NCBI RefSeq assembly: GCF_025717005.1
Contig: NZ_JAOVZU010000001.1
Coordinates: 425,091-489,090 of the forward strand
Length of the DNA: 64,000 nucleotides
Reading direction: 5' to 3'
Source: Actinotalea endophytica
GTDB taxonomy: Bacteria; Actinomycetota; Actinomycetes; Actinomycetales; Cellulomonadaceae
The notes below the pieces were generated by a model. That model worked only from the letters and a program-made list of their open reading frames with translations, did no database searches and was not told the origin of the DNA. This document shows, one piece after another, positions 46,181 to 55,432 of the stretch; position 1 is the first letter of the stretch; every line of letters begins with the position of its first letter. A program made the translations under genes and the position numbers.

Positions 46181-48361
46181 GTGGCACGGCCAGGCCAACG
46201 TCGGTCGGGTGCCGCGCGCACTGACGGCGGTTCCCAGCGTCGGCGCGCTCCGCGTCCCGACAGCGGTACCCAGCGCCGGCGCACCCCGCACCCGGACGAG
46301 CAGGGGCTCATCCCGGTGCTCGCCGACATCGCCCACGAGGTCGACAGCGCCGTGCGCCGACCGCCGACGCGCCCCGCGGTGCGCACGAAGTTCCAGGTCG
46401 TCGCGCTGCTGGTGCGCGAGGAACGCGCGCGGGTGATGGCCGACACCCAGTCCGAGTCGCACCGCACCAAGCAGCTCAAGCGCCTCGACGGGGTGGCGAC
46501 GATGCTGGCCAAGACCGCGGCCCGGGACACCTCGTTGCTCGAGCTGCTCGCGGAGGACGCCCGGGTCTCCGACGCCGCGCTCGCCTTCAAGGCCACCGTG
46601 CTGCGCGCCGCCGGGCTCGAGGTGCCCGAGGAGCCGGCGCCCGCCCCGCCGCCCACGCCCGCCCCGGGAGCGGAGAAGCAGGTCGTGCCACGCTCGGTGA
46701 TCCAGCGCCAGCTGGCGAACCCGTTCCTGGCGCCGGACTTCGAGGCCGCGGCCGAGCGGGTCGCGACGCGTGCCCGGCGGCTGGCCGGCTGGGAGCTGCT
46801 CGAGCCGCTGTTCCGGTCCTTCGAGTACGGCACCGACGGGACCCCGGCCTGCATGGCGCTGCCCGAGCCCGCCACGGTGACCACCCTCCGCGGCGCCGCG
46901 CTGATGCCGCACCAGGCCCGGGTCGTCGAGGCCGCGGCCCGCGGCCATCGCACCTTCCTGCTCGCCGACGAGCCCGGGCTCGGCAAGACCGCCCAGGCGC
47001 TGCTCGCCGCGCAGGCGGCCGACGCCTACCCGCTCCTGGTCGTGGTGCCCAACGTGGTCAAGGGGAGCTGGGCGCACGAAGCCGGCCTGTGGACGCCGGG
47101 GCGCAGGCCCACGGTGGTGCACGGCGACGGCGACCAGGTCGACGCGTTCGCGGACATCGTGATCGTCAACTACGAGCTCCTGGACCGGCACGTCGGCTGG
47201 CTCGGCGGGCTGGGGTTCCGCGGGATGGTGGTCGACGAGGCCCACTTCATCAAGAACAAGACCTCCCAGCGCTCGCAGCACGTCCTGGCGCTGTCCGAGC
47301 AGATCCGCGAGCGCACCGGTCGGCCGCTGCTCATGGCGCTGACCGGGACCCCGCTGATCAACGACATCGAGGACTTCCGCGCCATCTGGCAGTTCCTCGG
47401 CTGGATCGACGACACCATGCCCCTCGGGCGGCTGATGAAGGCGCTCGAGGAGACCGGGCTCACCCCGGCCGACCCCGGGTTCTACCGGGCCGCCCGGGCC
47501 AGCGTGATCGACCAGGGCATCGTGCGGCGCCGCAAGGTCGACGTGGTCGCCGACATCCCCGCCCGGCGGGTCGCGGACCTCCCGGTGGAGCTCGACGGCG
47601 CGGCCGGGCGTTCGATCCGCGCCGCCGAGGCCGAGCTGGCCGCCCGGCTGGTCCGGCGCTACCGGGCAGCCCTCGCGTCGCGGCCGCCCGACGAGGTGCC
47701 GGTCGGGATCGACCTCGACCTCGCGCGCAAGGTCGCGGCCGGTGAGCTCAAGGACTCCAGCTCGAAGGCCGGTGGCGAGAACGTCTTCACGATGGTCCGC
47801 CGGATCGGCCAGGCCAAGGCCGGGCTGGCCGCCGACTACGCCGCCCAGCTCGCCCACAGCGTCGGCAAGGTGGTCTTCTTCGCCAAGCACATCGACGTCA
47901 TGGACGAGGCGGAGCGCGCCTTCGAGCAGCGCGGCCTGCGCTACGCCTCGATCCGCGGCGAGCAGACCCGCAAGGCGCGTGAGAAGAACATCGCGGCGTT
48001 CACCGACGACCCGGACGTGCAGATCGCGGTCTGCTCGCTGATGGCCGCCGGCGTCGGGCTGAACCTGCAGGTCGCGTCGAACATGGTGCTCGCCGAGCTG
48101 TCCTGGACCGACGCCGAGCAGACCCAGGCGATCGACCGGATCCACCGGATCGGCCAGACCGAGCCCGTGACCGCGTGGCGGATCATCGCCGCGCAGACCA
48201 TCGACTCCCGGATCGCCACGCTGATCGACAGCAAGGCCGGGCTCGCCGGGCGTGCGCTCGACGGGCTGCCGGAGGAGGAAGGGGAGTCGTCCACGGACGT
48301 GCAGCTCGAGGCGCTGGTCGGGCTGCTCACGGACGCGCTCGCCGCGGAGGGCGTGGGCTGA
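46181..48361 (+). CDS. SNF2-family DEAH-box helicase-like ATPase
   Basis: A 726-residue ATPase. The SNF2 N-lobe has DEPGLGKT (263-270), VVVPNVVKGSW, VIVNYELL, the DEAH box (352-355), and LMALTGTPLIND; the C-lobe ends in WTDAEQTQAIDRIHRIGQ. The first 235 residues form a helical extension without recognisable domain. SNF2-type enzymes move along DNA and remodel bound proteins. It starts at GTG behind AGGAGG; no HARP, SWIM or methylase domain is seen. Prokaryotic members occur in DNA repair and in defence islands, but no partner gene is adjacent. Confidence 0.85.
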   Translation: MARPGQRRSGAARTDGGSQRRRAPRPDSGTQRRRTPHPDEQGLIPVLADIAHEVDSAVRRPPTRPAVRTKFQVVALLVREERARVMADTQSESHRTKQLKRLDGVATMLAKTAARDTSLLELLAEDARVSDAALAFKATVLRAAGLEVPEEPAPAPPPTPAPGAEKQVVPRSVIQRQLANPFLAPDFEAAAERVATRARRLAGWELLEPLFRSFEYGTDGTPACMALPEPATVTTLRGAALMPHQARVVEAAARGHRTFLLADEPGLGKTAQALLAAQAADAYPLLVVVPNVVKGSWAHEAGLWTPGRRPTVVHGDGDQVDAFADIVIVNYELLDRHVGWLGGLGFRGMVVDEAHFIKNKTSQRSQHVLALSEQIRERTGRPLLMALTGTPLINDIEDFRAIWQFLGWIDDTMPLGRLMKALEETGLTPADPGFYRAARASVIDQGIVRRRKVDVVADIPARRVADLPVELDGAAGRSIRAAEAELAARLVRRYRAALASRPPDEVPVGIDLDLARKVAAGELKDSSSKAGGENVFTMVRRIGQAKAGLAADYAAQLAHSVGKVVFFAKHIDVMDEAERAFEQRGLRYASIRGEQTRKAREKNIAAFTDDPDVQIAVCSLMAAGVGLNLQVASNMVLAELSWTDAEQTQAIDRIHRIGQTEPVTAWRIIAAQTIDSRIATLIDSKAGLAGRALDGLPEEEGESSTDVQLEALVGLLTDALAAEGVG

Positions 48362-48439
48362 GCCGGCGATCGGTGGCGGCGTCGGACCCGTCGGAGGGCC
48401 GAGGCCTGCGGGTGACCGTGGCCGGCGGACGGCGGCTCG

Positions 48440-50122
48440 TCAGCGAACTCGCCGCACCCGGCCCTCGTGCCACACGGGTTCGTCGGACTCGGTGACCTCG
48501 CCGTCCGCGCCGAAGACCAGGAAGCGGTCGAACCCGCGCGCGAACCACCGGTCGTGCGTGACCGCGAGGACGGTGCCCTCGAACGCGGCCAGCCCGGTCT
48601 CGAGCGCCTCAGCGCTCTGCAGGTCGAGGTTGTCGGTCGGCTCGTCGAGCAGCAGGAGGGTCGCGCCGGACAGCTCCAGCAGCAGGATCTGGAACCGCGC
48701 CTGCTGGCCGCCGGAGAGCGTCTCGAACCGCTGCTCGCCGGACCGCGCGAGCTCGTAGCGGTCGAGCACGCGCGCGGCCTGCTCGCGCGGGAGCCCGGTC
48801 CGGTGGTCATCGCCGCGGTGCAGGATCTCCAGCAGCGTGCGGCCGACGAGCTCGGGGTGGTCGTGGGTCTGCACGAACCAGCCGGGACGCACGCGGGCGC
48901 CGAGCCGCGCACGGCCTGAGTGCGGCACCGGCGTGGGCGGTACGTCGCCGACCGGGAGGTGCTCGCGCTCCGGGTCGGTGCCGCCGCCGGCGAGCAGCCG
49001 CAGGAAGTGCGACTTGCCCGACCCGTTCGAGCCGAGCACCGCGACCCGCTCGCCGTACCAGACCTCCAGGTCGAACGGCCGCATGAGCCCGGTGAGCCCG
49101 AGGTCCTCGCACACCACGGCGCGCTTGCCGGTGCGGCCGCCGCCCAGGCGCATCCGCACCCGCTGCTCACGAGGCTGCTCGGTCGGCGGCCCGGCCTCCT
49201 CGAACTTGCGGAGCCGGGTCTGCGCGGCCTGGTAGCGGCTCGCCATGCCGTCGTTGTAGGCGGCCCTCTGCTTGTACATCGCGACGAGGTTGCGGAGCTT
49301 CGTGTGCTCCTCGTCCCAGCGCCGACGCTGCTCCTCGAACCGCGCGAAGCGGTCCTCGCGGGCCTCGTGGTAGCTCGCGAACCCTGCGGGGTGCGTCCAC
49401 ACCAGGTTCCCTGCCGCGCCCAGCTCGACGGTCACGATCCGGGTCGCGGTGTTGGCGAGCAGCTCGCGGTCGTGCGAGACGAACAGGATCGTCTTGGCGG
49501 ACTCGCGGATCCGTTCCTCGAGCCAGGCCTTGCCGGGTACGTCGAGGTAGTTGTCCGGCTCGTCGAGGAGCAGCACCTCGTCGGGGCCGCGCAGCAGGTA
49601 CTCCAGGGCCAGCCGCTTCTGCTCGCCGCCGCTCAGGGTGCCGAGCGAGCGGTACTTCGCGCGGTCGAACGGGACCCCCATCGCGGCCGTGGTGCACACG
49701 TCCCAGACCACCTCGAGGTCGTACCCGCCGGCCTCGGCGTACTCGGCGAGCGCCGTGGCGTAGCGCAGCTGGGTCGCCTCGTCGTCGGTCTCCATGAGCG
49801 CGAGCTCGAGGTCGTCGACGGCGGCCTGCGCCGCGCGGACCCGGTCCGGGGCCAGGGAGAGCAGGAGGTCCGCGACCGTCTGGTCGTCGCCGCCGTGGCC
49901 CACGAGCTGGCGCATCACGCCGAGGCCGCCCGAGCGCGTCACGGCCCCGGCGTGCGCGGCGACCTCGCCGGTCACGATGCGGAGGAGGGTGGTCTTGCCT
50001 GCGCCGTTGGCGCCGACCAGGGCCACCTTGGCGCCGTCGCCGACCCGGAACGCGACGTCGTCCAGCAGGACTCGGCCGTCGGGGAGCTCGTAGCGGATGC
50101 CGGCGAGCTCGACGTGACCCAT
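48440..50122 (-). CDS. ABC-F family ATPase (ribosome-associated)
   Basis: A 560-residue protein with two ABC domains and no membrane segment. Walker A sites are GANGAGKTT (about 37-45) and GSNGSGKSHF (about 361-370); signatures LSGGEQKRLALEYL and LSGGQQARFQILLL; Walker B LLLDEPDNYLD and LLLDEPTDNLD. The linker region has a charged helix typical of ABC-F proteins that bind the ribosomal E site and rescue stalled or drug-bound ribosomes. It converges on the SNF2 gene. Confidence 0.9.
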   Translation of the reverse strand: MGHVELAGIRYELPDGRVLLDDVAFRVGDGAKVALVGANGAGKTTLLRIVTGEVAAHAGAVTRSGGLGVMRQLVGHGGDDQTVADLLLSLAPDRVRAAQAAVDDLELALMETDDEATQLRYATALAEYAEAGGYDLEVVWDVCTTAAMGVPFDRAKYRSLGTLSGGEQKRLALEYLLRGPDEVLLLDEPDNYLDVPGKAWLEERIRESAKTILFVSHDRELLANTATRIVTVELGAAGNLVWTHPAGFASYHEAREDRFARFEEQRRRWDEEHTKLRNLVAMYKQRAAYNDGMASRYQAAQTRLRKFEEAGPPTEQPREQRVRMRLGGGRTGKRAVVCEDLGLTGLMRPFDLEVWYGERVAVLGSNGSGKSHFLRLLAGGGTDPEREHLPVGDVPPTPVPHSGRARLGARVRPGWFVQTHDHPELVGRTLLEILHRGDDHRTGLPREQAARVLDRYELARSGEQRFETLSGGQQARFQILLLELSGATLLLLDEPTDNLDLQSAEALETGLAAFEGTVLAVTHDRWFARGFDRFLVFGADGEVTESDEPVWHEGRVRRVR

Positions 50123-50206
50123 GAGGGGAGAGTCTGGCGCGGCGGGTGGGCGGGGCCCAAGGGGATAGTCGCGGTTGCCTGGTGGCCCGGCGCGACTAGG
50201 GCCGCG

Positions 50207-50596
50207 CTACGAGAGTCGTTCGAAGACCATCGTCGCCTGGATCCGGTCTCCGCCGCCGAGGCCCGAGCTTCCTGACGCCGCCGTGCTGATCGTGTGCAGC
50301 CGGTACCCAAGTGAAGCCTGCCTGTTGATCACGGACTCCAGCTCGGTCAGGTTCCCCGAGCCTGTTCCCCAGAACTTCTCCTTGAGGACTACCTGAAGCA
50401 CGACGTAGGCCGCACCCTGCGGAGCCGGCCGGGGCCGGCCTCCGGACGTCGCGTCGGCCTCGATCCTCGCGATCATGCCACCCAGACCACCCGGCGTCGT
50501 GGGTGGCGGCTGGACGTGCTCCGTCCAGTTCTGCCCGTCGAACCACCGGATCGTGCCGGATCCGTCGTCGTACCACCCCGCCTGGGTCTCAGCCAA
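50207..50596 (-). CDS. DUF2510/DUF4177-like small protein
   Basis: A 129-residue soluble protein. The N-terminus AGWYDDGSGTIRWFDGQNWTEH is the DUF2510 motif (split as AGWYDDGSG / TIRWFDGQNWTEH), and the C-terminal half (VVLQVVLKEKFWGTG, ELESVINRQASLGYRLHTI) resembles DUF4177 proteins. Function is unknown. It is the last chromosomal gene before the integrated element's left junction. Confidence 0.75.
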   Translation of the reverse strand: MAETQAGWYDDGSGTIRWFDGQNWTEHVQPPPTTPGGLGGMIARIEADATSGGRPRPAPQGAAYVVLQVVLKEKFWGTGSGNLTELESVINRQASLGYRLHTISTAASGSSGLGGGDRIQATMVFERLS

Positions 50597-50764
50597 GGCA
50601 ACCTCGAATTCGTCCGATGCCGATCAAGCTCCTGCCGCGGGCAGCCTTCCACAGTTCAGGCGTGTGCCCGTGGCGCCGGCGCGTCGTGGCGCCACTCTGG
50701 CTCGACCCGTCCGGGGGTGCAGAGCGTGAGGCGCCCCGCCGAGGCTGCGAGACGCCCCGACCCA

Positions 50765-50883
50765 CCAACGCCGAAGGGCCCGCCACCCACGTCGCCGCAG
50801 GTCACGGGCCCTTCGTCACATCCAAGAGCGGAGGATGGGGGATTCGAACCCCCGAGGGCTGTTAACCCAACACGCTTTCCAAG
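50765..50883. repeat. Left junction: attL-type 119-bp direct repeat
   Basis: 119 bases identical, at all but one position, to 58606-58724. It carries the 3' 55 bases of the tRNA-Ser (minus orientation) and its downstream hairpin terminator (50772-50815). The single difference is A50820 versus G58661. Identity ends exactly after the anticodon loop region (AAG at 50881-50883). This is the displaced original chromosomal tRNA end after integration. Confidence 0.9.
50829..50883 (-). pseudogene. Truncated tRNA-Ser 3' fragment
   Basis: The 3' half of the tRNA-Ser(GGA) found intact at 58670-58755: acceptor 3' strand, T arm, variable arm and part of the anticodon stem-loop. The 5' half is missing. 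Confidence 0.88.
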
Positions 50884-50987
50884 TGGCCTGGAGGGGTGTC
50901 GGGCGGGTACGGGCGGATGTGTTCGCGCAGGTCAGCGGCGTGCGCGGACGGAGGCGGCAGGACGCGGCAGGGTCGGTCTGGAGACAG

Positions 50988-51009
50988 ACTGCTACCGAAA
51001 CTGCTACCG
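50988..51009. repeat. Element end repeat, left copy
   Basis: A 22-base segment with two TGCTACC words 12 bases apart; 20 of 22 positions match 58559-58580. It lies about 105 bases inside the left junction. Candidate arm-type integrase or excisionase site. Confidence 0.6.
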
Positions 51010-51023
51010 GGGGAAGTCGGACG

Positions 51024-52628
51024 TCAGCCCAGCTCGACTCGCAGAATCCGCCCGTCGAGGAGCCCGATGGCGAGCCGGCTGTCTCCGAGTGTGCCTACCG
51101 ACAGCGGCACGACGGGGTACGTGTCGATGTGGAGCTCGGTGGACTCGTGGAGTGCACCTGTCGCGGCGTCGGCGAGCACGAGCCATCCGTTGACCGTGGT
51201 GACGGCCATGACGCCGTCCACCTCGACGGCGCCCGTCGCGGTGCCGGGTAGGTCTAGCGTCCAGCGCGGCGTGCCGTCGGGGTAGCTGCGCCGGATTGCG
51301 AACGGGCTGTGCTTCCCTGAGTACGCGTGGACCTCGCCGCAGTGGATGACGGCGGACCCTAGTGCGTCGTCTACGAACACGCCCGGACCGCCGAACAGGT
51401 GACGCTGCTTTGGTCCCTGCCAGTCGAGGGGGAAGAGTCGTTCGAGCGCACGTCCGTCGGCTCGAACGACGACGCGCGCCACCCACTTGTCGAGGTGGGC
51501 TTCCCCGCCCTTGCCGCTCAGGATCAGGATGTCAGGCGCGCCGGCGATGTCGAACCAGTGGTTGAACAGGTCGTACCGAGTCAGTGGCATGCTGCCCACG
51601 GCGCGCCCGTTCAAGTCGATCATGAGGCCGTCTGGGGCGCCTCCGCCCATTGAGACCGGCCGGAGGAGGGAGTACCCGCCTCGCGATGCGACGACTACGG
51701 AGGCGCACTCTCGAGTGACCGAGTTCAGGATGGTGCCTGTTTCGACGTCGACGACGTGGTGTTGAGACTCACGCCGGTAGCCGTATGAGTCCTCCGATGG
51801 TGGGCTGATCTCGATGGTCGCCATGAGCGTCGTCTCGGTGAGCGCCTTCAACTGCCGCCCAGCCCCGGCGGTCGGCGTCCGCCACATAGGCAGAGGTCCG
51901 CCCGACGGGTCCCAGCGCTCCGCCGCGACGCCCTCGCACGCGGCGATCACTGATCCGTCGGAACGTCCTGCGACGCTCCAGACCGCCCGTCTGGGGGCCC
52001 ACGACCGACCACCGCGAGCAGCGACGCGCTCTAGATCGGAGCGGGCGGCGTCGAGGTCCGGCTTCGGATAGTCGAATGGGACGGGATCCCCGGTGGTGCC
52101 GGAGAGGTCGAGCGCTCGCTCGCCGATATCATCCCAGGCCGCCTCCAGCTCGAAGGACTCGGCGGTGAGACCCTCCCAGTCGTCGGCAAGGTCGTCGGTA
52201 GGTGGCGCGAGCGCGACCGCGAGGCGGGTGTCGTCGAGCCAGCGGACGGTGCATACCTGGCGCTCGTGGCGCAGGGCGCTCGTCTGCTGTCCCCGGTCGA
52301 GGTTGAGAATGACCAGTTCGCCCTCGAACATGTAGCCGCCGTCGTGGGAGCCGGTGCCGACGGCCACGAGCGTCCCCGATGGGTGAATGGCGACGTCGTT
52401 TGCCGGCCAACGGATTGTCGCCACCTGCCGGCACGCCAGAGTGCCGCGGTCATAGACGCCGACCCGAGCGTGAGCATGCTTCGCACGGCCGTCTCCGAAC
52501 CACAGCGAGTAGCCGAGGTCCCCTGCAATGACGAGGAAGTCGTGTGCGGGATCGTCAACCACGAGCGTTGGCTCACCGATCTCAGCGAACGGCTGGTCCG
52601 CGAGCACGTCGATGTAGTGAAGGGGCAC
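51024..52628 (-). CDS. Beta-propeller-like protein of unknown function
   Basis: A 534-residue soluble protein without signal peptide. It consists of repeated beta blocks with WD/YVTN-like phrases: IRWPANDVAIHPSGTLVAVG, VCTVRWLDDTRLAVAL, AVWSVAGRSDGSVIAA, and the final LSVGTLGDSRLAIGLLDGRILRVEL. This suggests a beta-propeller that binds a partner; no catalytic motif is visible. The start is uncertain: GTG 52628 (VPLHYIDVLADQP) is preferred since the residues before it are Arg-rich. It is divergent from the HEAT-like gene 130 bases away, so the two could be regulated together. Confidence 0.7.
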   Translation of the reverse strand: MPLHYIDVLADQPFAEIGEPTLVVDDPAHDFLVIAGDLGYSLWFGDGRAKHAHARVGVYDRGTLACRQVATIRWPANDVAIHPSGTLVAVGTGSHDGGYMFEGELVILNLDRGQQTSALRHERQVCTVRWLDDTRLAVALAPPTDDLADDWEGLTAESFELEAAWDDIGERALDLSGTTGDPVPFDYPKPDLDAARSDLERVAARGGRSWAPRRAVWSVAGRSDGSVIAACEGVAAERWDPSGGPLPMWRTPTAGAGRQLKALTETTLMATIEISPPSEDSYGYRRESQHHVVDVETGTILNSVTRECASVVVASRGGYSLLRPVSMGGGAPDGLMIDLNGRAVGSMPLTRYDLFNHWFDIAGAPDILILSGKGGEAHLDKWVARVVVRADGRALERLFPLDWQGPKQRHLFGGPGVFVDDALGSAVIHCGEVHAYSGKHSPFAIRRSYPDGTPRWTLDLPGTATGAVEVDGVMAVTTVNGWLVLADAATGALHESTELHIDTYPVVPLSVGTLGDSRLAIGLLDGRILRVELG

Positions 52629-52758
52629 GGAGCCGATTCTGGCGGTTGCCAGCGCGCGGCGGCAGGTGGCGCACGCTCTCGTGATCCGCCGCGTCAGCTT
52701 CGAATCTCGCCAATCCGCGTGCCCCATTCGCCGCGTGCGCGCTACCTTCCCGAGCGAC

Positions 52759-53943
52759 ATGGACTACTCGGAGGCCGGGCTCAGCGGGCATGACTGGCTG
52801 TCGGATGACGGTTGGGCGGACCCGGACTCGCTCCTGGGGCAGCTTCAGCGGGGGCGGGGCATTGGCCTTCAGCGGGCGCTTTCCGCCAGGGCTGCCGACG
52901 CCGTCTTGATGTGTTTCGGGCAGAACGCACGATGGGACCGTCAGCTGGAGGAACGCGGCTGGTACATGGCCCGCCTCGTGCGTGAACTCGAGATCCCGCT
53001 CGCCGAACTGCCGTGGGACGCCGCAGCGTCGGAGATGGCGGACTCCGTGGTGTTCGACGCGCTCCTTGAGCTTTCCGCCCATGGCTCCGCGGAAGCGGCC
53101 GCGATGCTTCACGCGCATGTGCTGCAGGCGCCTGGCGACCAGGTCGGGGAGCTCGCCCTTGCTCTGTGGATCGGCGGTGGGCCGGCCGCCCGCGACGGTC
53201 TCGGCGAACTTGTTCTCGGGCGTCTCGACGATGCCGCCCTCGCGGAGGCCGCGTGGCCAGGGGACGACGGGCCGTGGGCCGCGTGGAGCGCCGACCCGCG
53301 GGTCGCCGCGGCGTTGGAGGCTCGTCGGCAGGAGGAGGTCTCGCGTGTTCGTGGGCCTCGGGCGGCGAAGCCGCAGCTCAACGGCGAGACGCTCGACGTT
53401 CTCATGGACCTTGCCACCGGGGACGCGCCCGACGTGCGGCAGAGGGCTGCGGTTCGCGAGCTCGTGCGACGAGGCGAGACGAGCGCGCTCGACCTTCTTG
53501 AGCGGCTCGACCTGCGCCGCCCCTCAGGCTGGGCACCGCACCTCACACCGATCGCAAACGGGCTCGGCCCGAAGGCTCTGCCGCGCGCCCGACGCTGGCT
53601 GACGTCAAGCGACCCGTACCTCGAGCGCGTCGCCCAAGGGATCGTCGCCGACCACGGCGTCGACGAGGACGTGCCGACGATCGTCGACCTGTTCGAGACC
53701 GCCGCCGCGTCAGGCGACTGGCTGATCACGGAACCGCTGGCAGATGCGTTCGGCCGTCTTGGGGTGACGGCGGCTCGTGAGGCCCTTCTCCAGGCGTGGG
53801 CGAGCACCCAGCACTCGCACGCGCGGGCGGCCTACCTCCGTGCGCTCCACGACGTCGGGTCGCCCGAGGCCGCCGAGCTGGTCGCGGAGGCCACCGACGA
53901 CTGCGAGAGCGAGGTCCGAGAAGTCGCATCGGCAATCAGCTGA
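52759..53943 (+). CDS. HEAT-like repeat protein
   Basis: A 394-residue, almost wholly alpha-helical soluble protein. Pairs of helices of about 30-40 residues recur, clearest in the second half (DVRQRAAVRELVRRGETSAL, LERVAQGIVADHGVDEDVPT, PLADAFGRLGVTAAREALLQ, ARAAYLRALHDVGSPEAAEL), the pattern of HEAT or PBS-lyase-like repeats used for protein binding. The first 90 residues are distinct. No enzyme motif is seen. It is divergent from the beta-propeller-like gene within the element. Confidence 0.7.
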   Translation: MDYSEAGLSGHDWLSDDGWADPDSLLGQLQRGRGIGLQRALSARAADAVLMCFGQNARWDRQLEERGWYMARLVRELEIPLAELPWDAAASEMADSVVFDALLELSAHGSAEAAAMLHAHVLQAPGDQVGELALALWIGGGPAARDGLGELVLGRLDDAALAEAAWPGDDGPWAAWSADPRVAAALEARRQEEVSRVRGPRAAKPQLNGETLDVLMDLATGDAPDVRQRAAVRELVRRGETSALDLLERLDLRRPSGWAPHLTPIANGLGPKALPRARRWLTSSDPYLERVAQGIVADHGVDEDVPTIVDLFETAAASGDWLITEPLADAFGRLGVTAAREALLQAWASTQHSHARAAYLRALHDVGSPEAAELVAEATDDCESEVREVASAIS

Positions 53944-54000
53944 GCATGCGCTCGCTCGGTATGTCACCCCGCGTCGCCGCGCCGGCTACCTACGGAGGTC

Positions 54001-54279
54001 TCAGCTGGATCCGGACCGTCGCCGCCACTCATCGTGCTCTCGCTCGCGCACCGCGATGTCGCGCGCGTGAACCACCTCGACCAGGGCTTCGAACCCTTCG
54101 CTGCGCGCGAAGCAGGCCGCATGCACGAGTCGCTGGGGAGACCCGCGGAGGTCCTCGACGAATGGCACCCAGCTCGACGCCCAGCCTCGTGACGGATCGA
54201 AGTCAGGGTGGTGCGACGCAACGCCAGGTCCCGCGGGGTCGATTTCGCCCGCGCAGAGCGGACAGGTCAGCGCGCTCAC
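54001..54279 (-). CDS. Small zinc-binding-type protein
   Basis: A 92-residue protein beginning VSALTCPLCAGEID. The CPLC knuckle at 6-9 and a later HAACFARSEGF suggest a zinc site made of one CxxC pair and a His/Cys pair. The GTG has GGGAGGG six bases upstream. It is divergent from the DUF2199-like gene, with a 176-base gap. Function unknown; the composition suggests a regulator or a small DNA/protein adaptor. Confidence 0.55.
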   Translation of the reverse strand: MSALTCPLCAGEIDPAGPGVASHHPDFDPSRGWASSWVPFVEDLRGSPQRLVHAACFARSEGFEALVEVVHARDIAVREREHDEWRRRSGSS

Positions 54280-54455
54280 GGCCCAACCCTCCCATGGGCG
54301 AGTGACCGGATCCCGCGACCGTTTTCGACAACGATGGTTGTCATCGGGGGCGCATGACACATCTGGCACCACGCCTCGGCGAAGTCTCGTCGGGCCCGCG
54401 CGGGACATCCTCCGTCGGACCGCGTGGGGCCTGCGACGCGCGCCCGGCAACCGGC

Positions 54456-54959
54456 ATGCTCGAGGTCGTGGACTCTTGCTGCGTGCAATGCGGTCGCGCG
54501 CTGGATCAGCATGACCGGCAGGTGCGGTTCAGGCTGCCTGACCCCGTTCTCAGCGCGTTCGGCGGCGCGCTTCCCGATGACGCGTGGCTCGACGCCCCCG
54601 ACCCATCGGTTGCGGTGATGATGCAGGTGCCGAGGCTCGGCGCCTTCGTGCGGGTCTTGGCGCCGATCCCGCTCTCGGGTGGCTTCTCGGTGACGTTCGG
54701 AGCCTGGCTGGGCGTTCACCCGGACGACCTACAGCGCGCATTTCGGGTTTGGCACGCGCCCGCGTACGCCGATCTCGACCTCGATGGTCGCCTCGCGAAC
54801 GACCTGCTCGACCGCGGCGTGCTCGGGGCCCCCGCTCGCGCGACGGTCCTCAATGTCCTGCACACCCCCTACGTCACCACCTCGACCGATGAACGCCTGG
54901 TCGAGCTGTTGCGTGGCCCGTCCGATCACGACGACGTGCTGAGTCACCTGCCTGCCTAG
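54456..54959 (+). CDS. DUF2199-like protein
   Basis: A 167-residue protein with CCVQCGRALDQH at its start, then a beta-rich middle (VAVMMQVPRLGAFVRVL, FSVTFGAWLGVHPDDL) and YADLDLDGRLANDLLDRG, which together resemble the DUF2199 family of unknown function. In family members the CxxCG motif sits at the N-terminus, which favours ATG 54456. An in-frame ATG at 54354 with a GGGGG site is the alternative and would add 34 low-complexity residues. Confidence 0.6.
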   Translation: MLEVVDSCCVQCGRALDQHDRQVRFRLPDPVLSAFGGALPDDAWLDAPDPSVAVMMQVPRLGAFVRVLAPIPLSGGFSVTFGAWLGVHPDDLQRAFRVWHAPAYADLDLDGRLANDLLDRGVLGAPARATVLNVLHTPYVTTSTDERLVELLRGPSDHDDVLSHLPA

Positions 54960-54984
54960 ACGCCCGGGCTGCTCGCGCTTGAGC

Positions 54985-55097
54985 CCTGACGGCCTGACGC
55001 GGTTCTGAGTGTGCCGGTCGCAGCCTGACGCGGTGCGGCGTCAGCCTGACGCAGGTTCGGATCGCGAGCCCCCCTTGCCTGACGCGCGCGCCTGACC
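54985..55097. repeat. Iterated CCTGACGC words upstream of the excisionase gene
   Basis: CCTGACG occurs at 54985, 54993, 55024, 55045 and 55078, with a near copy (CCTGACC) at about 55091; four of the five continue to CCTGACGC. The gap 54960-55432 contains no gene I can support. The words are direct repeats of irregular spacing, like binding sites for an integrase, excisionase or replication protein; the remainder (55100-55420) is GC-rich with nothing clear except the Shine-Dalgarno GGAGG near 55420. Confidence 0.5.
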
Positions 55098-55432
55098 GGC
55101 GGCGACAGCCTGCGCTGGGGCGCGAGCGCGTGCGGCGCGGCTTCCCCGCCGCGTCCAGCGCCCCAGGCCTCTGAGGCCTCGTAGCCCTACCCGTCCGGCC
55201 GGAGGGCTCCACGTCCCGGCGGAGCCAGGCACATCCATCTCGGTCGTGTTCTCGCACACGTACATGCAGGGGCCTGTTGCACAGCCGGAGAGGAGGCGGC
55301 CGCCCACATCCACACGAAGACGTCACCGCACCGGGTCCACAGACCTGCGCCATGCCTCTTGCCCCCGCGACACGCGCCGGACTCGATGGATCCGGGCGGG
55401 CCATCCCGCCGCACCGTAGGAGGAGCACCGCC

